Below, piece after piece: positions 8,594 through 15,718 of a stretch of 43,263 bases of DNA (positions are counted from its first letter, which is position 1; every line of letters starts with the position of its first letter). The stretch spans positions 1 to 43,263 of the forward strand of contig JAAYDR010000063.1 of the NCBI GenBank assembly GCA_012729115.1. The letters run 5' to 3'. Under the pieces are notes generated by a model. That model did no database searches, was not told where the DNA came from, and saw only the letters and a list, made by a program, of their open reading frames with translations. The translations under genes and the position numbers were made by a program. Source of the stretch: Clostridiales bacterium. Its GTDB lineage: Bacteria > Bacillota > Clostridia > Christensenellales > Aristaeellaceae.

Positions 8594-9136
8594 ATGAAGG
8601 ATTTGAAGGGAACCAAGACCGAGGCCAATTTGCGGGAAGCTTTTGCAGGAGAGAGCCAGGCCCGAAACAAGTATACCTATTATGCCTCCAAAGCCCGCAA
8701 GGAAGGCTATGTACAGATTGCCAACCTTTTTGAGGAGACGGCCAACAACGAGAAGGAGCACGCCAAGCTGTGGTTTAAGCACCTCCACGGCGGAGAGATC
8801 CCCTCCACGGATGTGAATCTCGTGGATGCAGCTTCCGGAGAAAACTACGAGTGGACGGACATGTATGCCCGTATGGCCAAGGAAGCCAGGGAAGAGGGCT
8901 TTACCGAGATTGCGGTACAATTTGAGGGCGTAGCCAAAATCGAGAAGGCCCACGAGGAGCGTTACCGCAAGCTTCTGGAGAACATCCAGGGCGGCCTGGT
9001 GTTCAGCCGGGATGGCGATGCGATTTGGGAATGCAGCAACTGCGGCCACATTGTCATCGGTCGTAAGGCCCCGGAACTTTGCCCCGTGTGCAAGCATCCC
9101 AAGGCCTATTTCCAGCTTCGGGCCCAGAACTACTAA
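8594..9136 (+). CDS. rbr: Rubrerythrin
   Basis: A 180-residue non-haem diiron peroxidase that protects anaerobes by reducing hydrogen peroxide with electrons from rubredoxin or NADH systems. The N-terminal ferritin-like four-helix domain carries the ligand motifs [21 protein letters not shown] and [12 protein letters not shown]. The C-terminal rubredoxin-like domain has the two knuckles CSNCG and CPVCKHP, which bind one iron. GGAGGAG sits directly before the ATG at 8594, so an upstream in-frame start at 8450 inside the previous gene is not used. I see no PerR-type box upstream. It is probably a cytoplasmic monocistronic gene. Confidence 0.96.
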   Translation: MKDLKGTKTEANLREAFAGESQARNKYTYYASKARKEGYVQIANLFEETANNEKEHAKLWFKHLHGGEIPSTDVNLVDAASGENYEWTDMYARMAKEAREEGFTEIAVQFEGVAKIEKAHEERYRKLLENIQGGLVFSRDGDAIWECSNCGHIVIGRKAPELCPVCKHPKAYFQLRAQNY

Positions 9137-9169
9137 GAGCTGTACATCCCTGGGAAACTGGTTCCCTTT

Positions 9170-9202
9170 ATTCGATCAAAATGCCTGGCATTTTGATCGA
9201 AT
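9170..9202. repeat. 33-bp perfect palindrome between rubrerythrin and the glycosyltransferase
   Basis: ATTCGATCAAAATGCC (9170-9185) and its exact reverse complement (9187-9202) flank a single T. It ends 27 bases before the glycosyltransferase ATG, just ahead of its ribosome-binding site. It could be the rubrerythrin terminator: as RNA it forms a 15-bp stem with a 3-base loop and is followed by a weak T-rich stretch. The arms are AT-rich and the dyad is perfect, so a protein operator is equally possible. A weak stem (GGGAA/TTCCC, 9152-9166) lies just upstream. Confidence 0.8.
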
Positions 9203-9229
9203 TTGCTTATTCACACAGGAGGGAAAGCC

Positions 9230-10510
9230 ATGCGGGTTGCCCACATCAACGTCACCGCTACCCTGAGTACAGGCCGCATTGCAGTGGATATCAGCAGGGT
9301 GCTGGAGGAAAGGGGACACAAAGCCCTGGTGGCATTCGGCCGGGGGACGGCTCCCGCCCAGGTTCCCTATTTGAGGGTAGGCAGCGCGCCTGAGATGGCT
9401 TTGCATTTGGCCTGGGCCAGGCTGACGGACCGGTCGGGTTTTGCCGGCCGCACAGCCACCCGGGCGATGGTGAAGAAGCTGGATCGCTACAGGCCGGACA
9501 TCGTACACCTGCATAATCTTCACGGCTATTACCTTCACTTGCCCACCCTGTTTCAGTGGCTGGCAAAAACCGGGGTTCCGGTGGTTTGGACCCTCCATGA
9601 TTGCTGGGCTTTTACCGGCCATTGTGCCTATTACACCATGGCAAACGGTGACGCTTCCCGGCGTGAGGGCCATACTCACCGTCAACGGACCACCCGGGGC
9701 TGCGACCGCTACAAAAAGGGCTGCGGTCATTGTCCGCTCAGGCGCGCTTATCCCGCAAGCCTGTTGGTCGACCAAAGCGCCCGCAACTGGAGGGAGAAGA
9801 AGGCCTTGGTTCATGGACTCCGCTCTCTTTGGTTGGTCACTCCGTCCCGATGGCTGGCGGGAGAGGTGAAACAATCCTTTCTTTCCTACTATCCGGTGCG
9901 GGTGATCCCAAACGGTGTGGACCTGACCGCTTTCCGGCCTTGTGAGGACGCTGAATACCTCTCCGATGTCTGGCACAAATACCATCTTGATGAGTTGGAA
10001 AACCGCAAGATATTACTGGGGGTTGCCAGTGTCTGGGAAGAGCGGAAAGGCCTGGCAGACTTTTTTGAGTTGGCCTCCCTCCTTGGAGACGAGTATCGCA
10101 TTGTGCTGGTGGGACTGTCCCCACTCCAACGGGAAATGCTTCCCATGAATGTTATCGGGCTGAGCCGCACCGAAAATTTGCGGGAACTCTGTGCCCTATA
10201 TACCGCTGCTGATCTGTACCTGAGCCTCAGCCACGAAGAAACCATGGGCATGACCCTGATTGAAGCCATGGCCTGCGGTACCCAAGTGCTCTGTTATGAT
10301 GCGACTGCCATGCCTGAAAGTGTCACCCCAGCCGTGGGGGCTGTTGTGCCGCTGGGCAATCTGCAAGCCGTAGCGGCCCAGGTCAACGTCCTTTGTCAGG
10401 CTCCCAAGGATCCAAAAGCATGCCGCAAACACGCCCGGTTGTATGACAAAGCGTTGCGCTTTGGCGAGTATGTGGATCTGTATGAAGAGATTGAGGCCTT
10501 AATGATCTGA
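9230..10510 (+). CDS. GT4-family (GT-B fold) glycosyltransferase
   Basis: 426 residues, start ATG 9230 behind CAGGAGGG. It transfers a sugar from an activated nucleotide donor to a glycan or lipid acceptor on the cytoplasmic face of the membrane. The N-terminal Rossmann domain starts VAHINVTATLSTGRIA and contains DIVHLHNLHGYY. A Cys-rich segment (TGHC, RGCDRYKKGCGHCP) is typical of the WcaC/capsule-type subgroup. The C-terminal domain has VIPNGVD, the SHEETMGMTLIEAMACG block with the EX7E motif, and the GAVVPLGN nucleotide-binding turn. No other polysaccharide genes are nearby, so the acceptor is unknown. It is followed by a strong terminator. Confidence 0.9.
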   Translation: MRVAHINVTATLSTGRIAVDISRVLEERGHKALVAFGRGTAPAQVPYLRVGSAPEMALHLAWARLTDRSGFAGRTATRAMVKKLDRYRPDIVHLHNLHGYYLHLPTLFQWLAKTGVPVVWTLHDCWAFTGHCAYYTMANGDASRREGHTHRQRTTRGCDRYKKGCGHCPLRRAYPASLLVDQSARNWREKKALVHGLRSLWLVTPSRWLAGEVKQSFLSYYPVRVIPNGVDLTAFRPCEDAEYLSDVWHKYHLDELENRKILLGVASVWEERKGLADFFELASLLGDEYRIVLVGLSPLQREMLPMNVIGLSRTENLRELCALYTAADLYLSLSHEETMGMTLIEAMACGTQVLCYDATAMPESVTPAVGAVVPLGNLQAVAAQVNVLCQAPKDPKACRKHARLYDKALRFGEYVDLYEEIEALMI

Positions 10511-10553
10511 CAGGGATGCATTATATGCGATAGGATTTTCCGAAATCGCCAGG

Positions 10554-10582
10554 TGCCGCGCGGTAATCGCGCGGCATTTTTT
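10554..10582 (+). terminator. Intrinsic terminator after the glycosyltransferase
   Basis: Perfect 9-bp stem TGCCGCGCG (10554-10562) and CGCGCGGCA (10568-10576) with a GTAAT loop and six T residues (10577-10582). It isolates the following four-gene operon from upstream transcription. Confidence 0.95.
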
Positions 10583-10590
10583 GTCCGCTC

Positions 10591-10699
10591 AAATTCCATG
10601 AAACGCGCTCAATGATGGATCCCTGTTGATGTATGGAAGGAATTACACAATAAAAGTCGAATATTCACTATTTAGGGAAATTCCATGCAATGATGAATG
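10591..10699 (+). repeat. Duplicated AAATTCCATG / CAATGATG motif upstream of the four-gene operon
   Basis: AAATTCCATG occurs at 10591-10600 and again at 10678-10687. Each copy is followed by CAATGATG and then G/A-AT, at 10610-10617 after 9 intervening bases and at 10688-10695 with none. No good -35/-10 pair is visible in this leader; TTACAC with CACTAT 17 bases later is only a weak candidate. The pair could be an operator or the remains of a small duplication. Confidence 0.5.
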
Positions 10700-10716
10700 A
10701 GAAAGGGCGGTGTCCA

Positions 10717-12828
10717 ATGCGCTGGCTCAAAGCGATTTTGATTGGGCTTATATTATTGGGCACTACCCTGGTGCTTTCCGGCTGTGCAGTAGTGGGATTG
10801 GAGGGAGAAGCTACCTTATCAAAGCCTAATTTGAGCGTATTGGAGATGGAGCCGTACACAAGCGAGGATGTGGAAACCATCCTTCCCACTCAGGAAGGGG
10901 AGGACTACCTGCGGGTGGATCTGTGGCTGGAGGCCACCCAAGGGATGGGCGGAATCAATCCCCATGACGATACTATTTATCCCCATTATGGCTGGAAGTT
11001 TCGGGAGGGCGGCTTTCATTACCGCTTTCGCTATTCCACAGGCTGGTATGAAGATGTGCTGAAAGGGATGCTATACGCCGCGCAAGGTTCCCGTACGCGG
11101 GTGCTGCGTTATGGCAATGAGCGGCTTCCGGACGCTTATCTTATGGACCAGGGATTGGTGGATGCAAGTGCTACACCACAAGTCATACGCTCGCTCCGGC
11201 GGGATTTGCTCACCTATGAGGTGGACCCGCTTCCCACAGTGTTTTCCGAGATGTCCCAAGAACAGATGCAAGGCAGTTTCTATTCTCCAGGCAGCCCCAT
11301 GATGAACCGGATGGCGCGATTTATGAAGGATGGGGGCGCGGAGCTCGAGAACCCCGGCATGGTGGAAAAGATGGATCAAGCATTGGCCAGGCAAATTGAC
11401 GCCATTGCCAGCGGCCGGGGGGAAGAGGAAGAGCTTTTGTCCAAGAAAAGCAAGGAGGAGAACGACTATCCTCTGTTGTACGCCCTGGAGAACATCGATC
11501 TTAGCCGCCTGAGCGTGATCCTTTGTGACCCGGCTTCCTTGCGTGCTCTTTCAGGCACCAGCATGGAAGGCAAGCCCATCGCTTATATCCGGCAGATTCT
11601 GGAGGAGAGGGGTATCTATACCCAAGGGCTGGCTGTGGGTTTGTATGTGTTTCGGTTGGACTATGTGGGACAGTTGGCCTCCTTAGGTGCAGCGGACTTC
11701 AGGGAGCCTTTGATTTGGGGGAAACCAATTTTTGACGATAAAAAACAACGGATAAATTATTTGGCCCCCATGCCCAGGCTTATCCTGGCCCTGGTGCTTG
11801 GCGAGAAGGCTCGGGTAAACGGATACATGGAAAAGCTGAATGCTCGGCTTGACAGCGATGAAGCGCTTCAGGGTCTTCGAGGCCCTCTGGAAGGTGAGCT
11901 GACTTATACGAGAAATGGTATGACCATCACCCAGCAGCCATTTCGTTTTCAGTACTGGCATACGGTAATCAGCCGCCCCGACCCGGGCTTCTACACCCAG
12001 CACAGCCAGGGAGCTCTGCTGAAAATCGCTGCCGGGGAGGGCCGGGTGGCCAATCAAAACGGGCTTCAAACAGCGTTTTTTACCCCAGATCAGGCTGGGA
12101 AGCAGGGGGACAGGATCATCACACTGACTTTTCCCCTGTTGGGCGATAAAGGGGGTACGAAGCTTGATCTCTCTTCGCTCAAGGGAGCCAAGGCCCATGT
12201 GATCAGCGCGATACAGCTGACTCAGATCTTGCCAAGCAGCAGCCAGATTACGACAGATGAGAAGGACCAGGTGCTGGCTCTTCGGGACAAGCTCTATGTC
12301 TATTCCCAACAAGAGGAGCCTTTTATCGGCCGGGAGGAGGATTCCCCTTTTACCTTGGATAGCTTGGCCCTGGACAGAGAGAGTGAGAGCTTGGTATGCA
12401 CAGTTAGGGTGGACGGAGCCAAGCTGAAGGAAGGATACTATCGAGTCAAGATCAGCGCGGATTTGACCGACCGGGAGATGAAATGGCTGCCTGTTCCCTG
12501 GATTGATGGTAAAGAAAGCCTGTCCGCCGCCATCACCCGGGAGGACATTACCCTTTGGGAAACCTATTCCCAAGCCATTCATGAGCATGAGTCCGATAAG
12601 AAGAGAATCGCCAAGGCCTTCTCTCATGCTTGGGGGCCCTATACCAATCTGCTTTATCATGGAATGAAGGTGCCGGACTTTCCTCCAGTAGAAAAGGCTC
12701 CGGGCCTCGAAGAGTTGGTTACTCAGATCCGGCAGGCAGCTTCTATCCCGGTGTCTTCCTTTGTTCGTTTTGTGTTTGATGCATTTGTGGATCATCAGGG
12801 GTCGGTCCAGACTGTTTCGCCCCGGTAG
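10717..12828 (+). CDS. Large lipoprotein of a tubulin-like/actin-like cluster, possible degenerate vWA fold
   Basis: 703 residues from ATG 10717, behind AAAGGGCGG; ATG 10690 would add nine residues. The signal peptide ends in the lipobox LSGC with the lipidated Cys at residue 23, so the protein is anchored on the outer face of the membrane. The mature region opens with DYLRVDLWLEATQGMGGI. This has the place and shape of the first strand and metal site (hhhhDxSxSM) of a von Willebrand A domain, but the key Asp/Ser residues are replaced. A later strand, LSVILCDPASLRAL, fits the same fold. A second half (about 400-640) reads as beta-rich. I recognise no named family. It heads a four-gene operon; the next gene starts 20 bases after its stop. 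An extracytoplasmic anchor or sensor for the complex is inferred. Confidence 0.85.
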   Translation: MRWLKAILIGLILLGTTLVLSGCAVVGLEGEATLSKPNLSVLEMEPYTSEDVETILPTQEGEDYLRVDLWLEATQGMGGINPHDDTIYPHYGWKFREGGFHYRFRYSTGWYEDVLKGMLYAAQGSRTRVLRYGNERLPDAYLMDQGLVDASATPQVIRSLRRDLLTYEVDPLPTVFSEMSQEQMQGSFYSPGSPMMNRMARFMKDGGAELENPGMVEKMDQALARQIDAIASGRGEEEELLSKKSKEENDYPLLYALENIDLSRLSVILCDPASLRALSGTSMEGKPIAYIRQILEERGIYTQGLAVGLYVFRLDYVGQLASLGAADFREPLIWGKPIFDDKKQRINYLAPMPRLILALVLGEKARVNGYMEKLNARLDSDEALQGLRGPLEGELTYTRNGMTITQQPFRFQYWHTVISRPDPGFYTQHSQGALLKIAAGEGRVANQNGLQTAFFTPDQAGKQGDRIITLTFPLLGDKGGTKLDLSSLKGAKAHVISAIQLTQILPSSSQITTDEKDQVLALRDKLYVYSQQEEPFIGREEDSPFTLDSLALDRESESLVCTVRVDGAKLKEGYYRVKISADLTDREMKWLPVPWIDGKESLSAAITREDITLWETYSQAIHEHESDKKRIAKAFSHAWGPYTNLLYHGMKVPDFPPVEKAPGLEELVTQIRQAASIPVSSFVRFVFDAFVDHQGSVQTVSPR

Positions 12829-12848
12829 GAAGGAGGAGGTTCATCCAC

Positions 12849-13559
12849 ATGGTTCCGCCCCAAAGAGCCTCCCAATGGAGGGAACAGCAGCAAATGGGGT
12901 CTGCTTCCCCGTTGGGAAGAGCGACTCCTCCCCCCACCAAGCGGGATATGCAAGTGAAAGTCAAGTACAGCAACAAAACCAGAGTATTTCTGTGTTACAT
13001 CCTGGTTTTTGGTATGGCATTGGCTCTGCCCATCGCGATGCTGGTGTGGGTGTATCCCTATACATTGGTAGGTACTGCTCCGGACGTGGCAGAAAATCTT
13101 CTTCAGACCCTTCCGGGTCTGCGCCGCTGGTTAGGGGCAACTGCCGACGCAGCATCCATCCACGGTCTCAGCGGGACTGCCCTGGGACTGGCTCTGGTGG
13201 CTCGAGATCTGCACTGGCGAGTCTTTGTGGGCAGCGTCTTCCTACTTTGTTGGCTTTTAAGCCTGATCCTCCAGTTGCTCTGGCGGCGAAGCTATCGGCG
13301 GCCTTTGATGGCCTCCCGTAGTACCCGCAGAGCAGTGCGGAGTTTTCGGCTCATGATGTTGCTCATCTTTGTGCTGAACTTCCTGGGAGGGGCATTGGTT
13401 TACTTTCTGGGGATCCGATTCATCAGCGAGAAAACCTTTTGGGATTGGGCGTTGTTTGCAGCAGGTTTCTTTTTGAACATCGTGGCAGCATGGATTTGCT
13501 TCCGCCTGGCCGCTCCACCCGCTATCTCCGGCAAGCATGGGTTTTTTATACGGCTTTAG
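12849..13559 (+). CDS. Four-helix membrane protein of the tubulin-like/actin-like cluster
   Basis: 236 residues, start ATG 12849 behind a strong GGAGGAGG. The N-terminal 45 residues are polar, Pro/Gln-rich and basic. Four hydrophobic helices follow at about residues 47-70 (VFLCYILVFGMALALPIAML), 120-145 (FVGSVFLLCWLLSLIL), 165-190 (LMMLLIFVLNFLGGALVYF) and 200-222 (FAAGFFLNIVAAWICF). An Arg-rich cytoplasmic loop (LLWRRSYRRPLMASRSTRRAVRS) lies between helices 2 and 3 and obeys the positive-inside rule. No known family is recognised. Its place between a lipoprotein and a tubulin-like protein suggests the membrane link between outside and cytoplasmic parts of one machine. An in-frame ATG further down (MQVKVKYSN) is an alternative start. 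Confidence 0.85.
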   Translation: MVPPQRASQWREQQQMGSASPLGRATPPPTKRDMQVKVKYSNKTRVFLCYILVFGMALALPIAMLVWVYPYTLVGTAPDVAENLLQTLPGLRRWLGATADAASIHGLSGTALGLALVARDLHWRVFVGSVFLLCWLLSLILQLLWRRSYRRPLMASRSTRRAVRSFRLMMLLIFVLNFLGGALVYFLGIRFISEKTFWDWALFAAGFFLNIVAAWICFRLAAPPAISGKHGFFIRL

Positions 13560-13594
13560 TAACCCCGGGCTCAGGCTATGAAGGGAGGGCACCA

Positions 13595-15718
13595 ATGGGG
13601 TATTACATCATTGCTGTGGGAGGCACTGGCAATAAGATACTGGAAAGCGTGGTCTATGGCGCTTGCGCTGATGCCTTCTATACCTTGGGGGCCCAGAAAC
13701 GCCATATTCCTCTTCCCCAGATCCACCTACTGAGCGTGGATGTGGATGTCGCCTGCGGTAACACCACCAGAGCCAAGCAGGCGGCGGACTATTACGAGCA
13801 GGTGCGGCGGATGTTCCCAGCAGACGCCCCGGCCAAAAGGGGCTTTCATACCCGGTTGCAGGCCAGCAGTTGGAACATGAATTTCGCCAAGCGTGCTACC
13901 TCCGTGGAACAGATGGTGCAAAACCACAAGCAGGATCAGATCTTAGCCAACATTCTCTTTGACAGCAGAGAAGCCTCTCTGGAGTACAACGAGGGATTTC
14001 GCGGGCATCCGCACTTGGGGGTGCTGTTTTTTGCGAGTATACTCAACGAGTTGTCCGATGAGGAGACAGGGCAGCCCGATGAAATGGTCAGGCTCATTCA
14101 CCAGATGAAGGATGAGATGAACCGTGGAGAAACAGTTAAGGTTATCCTTTGCGGGTCTATCTTTGGAGGCACCGGCGCTTCAGGCATTCCCTCCATCTCC
14201 CAATATTTGCGCAGTTATTTCGCACGGTATAGCAGCCTTTTTGAGTTGGGCTCCGTGCTCATGCTCCCCTACTACAAGGTCCCTGCCTCCACTCAAAATG
14301 AGGAGCTGGAGATCGTGGTGAAAAGTGAAACCTTTATTGACAAGGCTCGCACAGCCTTGCAATACTACGGTATGGAAGGCATGATCCGTGAGAGCGAGAC
14401 CGATCCCAAAGGCACCTTTGACGCGGTGTACCTGCTGGGCTTACCGCCGGAGGCCTTCATTACCACCCGAATTTATTCCACCGGTTCCCAAAGTCAGGAA
14501 AATGATGCTCATATGATGGAATGGCTGGCTATGCGCTGTATCGCCCGTTTTTTTCGTACGGGTTTTCGTGGCGAGGATAGCCAGAACATCGACTGTTACT
14601 ACTACCAGCTTCATGACAGGACCTTTGCCTGGGAGAGTTTCGACGAGGAAGCCGATCTGTACCGACTGGGCTTTGGCGGGATGCTGAAGGCTTCCGCCGT
14701 GTTTTTTGCGGAATGCTATCCCACCTTGCGGACCCTGACTACAGGCGGTTGGAAGGCCCGTCCCAGGATCGTGAACTACTGTGCTGCCTGGTTTCATCGA
14801 GCACACAAACTGTCTGGGGTGGAGAAGACGCGATTGGAAAAGGATCTTGAAAGCCTCTATTACTGCCTGGCCTTCTTTTGCAACTGGATGATTCAGGTGA
14901 TCCGTACGCTGCCTCCCACCCTGCGTAAAGTTCAGGAGGTTGAGGAATGGGCTGCTGAGGCCGCTGATAATTATGAGCAACTCCTAAAGCGCCATGTCCT
15001 GCTGCAAGAACGGGAGGCTCTGGAGGAGAGGGAGCCGCTCCCTGCCCAGCAGGAAGCCCGTCAGGTTCTCCGGGAGGAATATAACCGGATGCTGATCCGC
15101 CAGCGTGAACTTTTGGGAAAGCTGGGTGGGAGCCGGTGGTTGGAGATGCTGAGAAACGCGCAACTTGACCAACGGGAGGCCATTGCCCGACAGGAGGAAA
15201 CCATTCAGGATCTTATCAAGCGGATCGCTTTTTGGGAGGGGGAGGACAGCCACCTGATTGAGGAGAGAATTCTGCATCAGGAGCGGGAGCGCCTGTCTAC
15301 CTTGAGAAGAGTGGCGGTAAGCCTTCAAGCCAAAGCCAAGAAGGTGGAGGAAGATATCGAGGCTGCTATCAGGGAGAACATCATATCTTCCCAGGGGGTG
15401 GACACCCTTGAGCAATATGATACTCTGCCGGAAAACGGCCTGTTTCACCCAGGCTTGCTGGCGGCTCTCCATGAGTTGCTGACACTTTACGGCATGCCTT
15501 CTCAGGAAAGGGACGTCCGGCGCATGGAGGTGTTGGCGGAAACGCTGCAAAGGGGTATCACCCGGTTGATGATTCATCGCCAGCCTGATTATGTGGACAT
15601 GCCCCGCATCATTGCCGGAGTAGCGGGTGGGGACTGTCAAAGAAAAGACCCCGAAGCCATGTTGTCTGGATTCTGGGCAGCACTGCTGGCAGCGTCCATG
15701 GAGGAGGGTAACACATGA
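13595..15718 (+). CDS. Tubulin/FtsZ-superfamily protein with long C-terminal coiled coil
   Basis: 707 residues, start ATG 13595 behind AGGGAGGG, directly followed by the first beta strand. The N-terminus YYIIAVGGTGNKIL (residues 3-16) matches the first nucleotide-contacting loop of FtsZ/tubulin. SIFGGTGASG (188-197) matches the diagnostic tubulin signature GGGTG[ST]G that binds GTP phosphates. This is the pattern of the tubulin-like family found in uncharacterised bacterial clusters (Pfam calls one such group Tubulin_like). Residues from about 500 to 650 are rich in Glu, Arg and Leu in heptad-like spacing (QEREALEEREPL, RQEETIQDLIKRI, LSTLRRVAVSLQAKAKKVEED), predicting a long coiled coil. A GTP-dependent cytoplasmic filament or switch is inferred. 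The stop overlaps the next start as ATGA. Confidence 0.88.
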   Translation: MGYYIIAVGGTGNKILESVVYGACADAFYTLGAQKRHIPLPQIHLLSVDVDVACGNTTRAKQAADYYEQVRRMFPADAPAKRGFHTRLQASSWNMNFAKRATSVEQMVQNHKQDQILANILFDSREASLEYNEGFRGHPHLGVLFFASILNELSDEETGQPDEMVRLIHQMKDEMNRGETVKVILCGSIFGGTGASGIPSISQYLRSYFARYSSLFELGSVLMLPYYKVPASTQNEELEIVVKSETFIDKARTALQYYGMEGMIRESETDPKGTFDAVYLLGLPPEAFITTRIYSTGSQSQENDAHMMEWLAMRCIARFFRTGFRGEDSQNIDCYYYQLHDRTFAWESFDEEADLYRLGFGGMLKASAVFFAECYPTLRTLTTGGWKARPRIVNYCAAWFHRAHKLSGVEKTRLEKDLESLYYCLAFFCNWMIQVIRTLPPTLRKVQEVEEWAAEAADNYEQLLKRHVLLQEREALEEREPLPAQQEARQVLREEYNRMLIRQRELLGKLGGSRWLEMLRNAQLDQREAIARQEETIQDLIKRIAFWEGEDSHLIEERILHQERERLSTLRRVAVSLQAKAKKVEEDIEAAIRENIISSQGVDTLEQYDTLPENGLFHPGLLAALHELLTLYGMPSQERDVRRMEVLAETLQRGITRLMIHRQPDYVDMPRIIAGVAGGDCQRKDPEAMLSGFWAALLAASMEEGNT

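Noticed and set aside
11683-12795. 370-codon open frame on the minus strand inside the lipoprotein gene
   Set aside because: It has no RBS and no coherent domain. The + strand lipoprotein has a signal peptide, lipobox and operon context.
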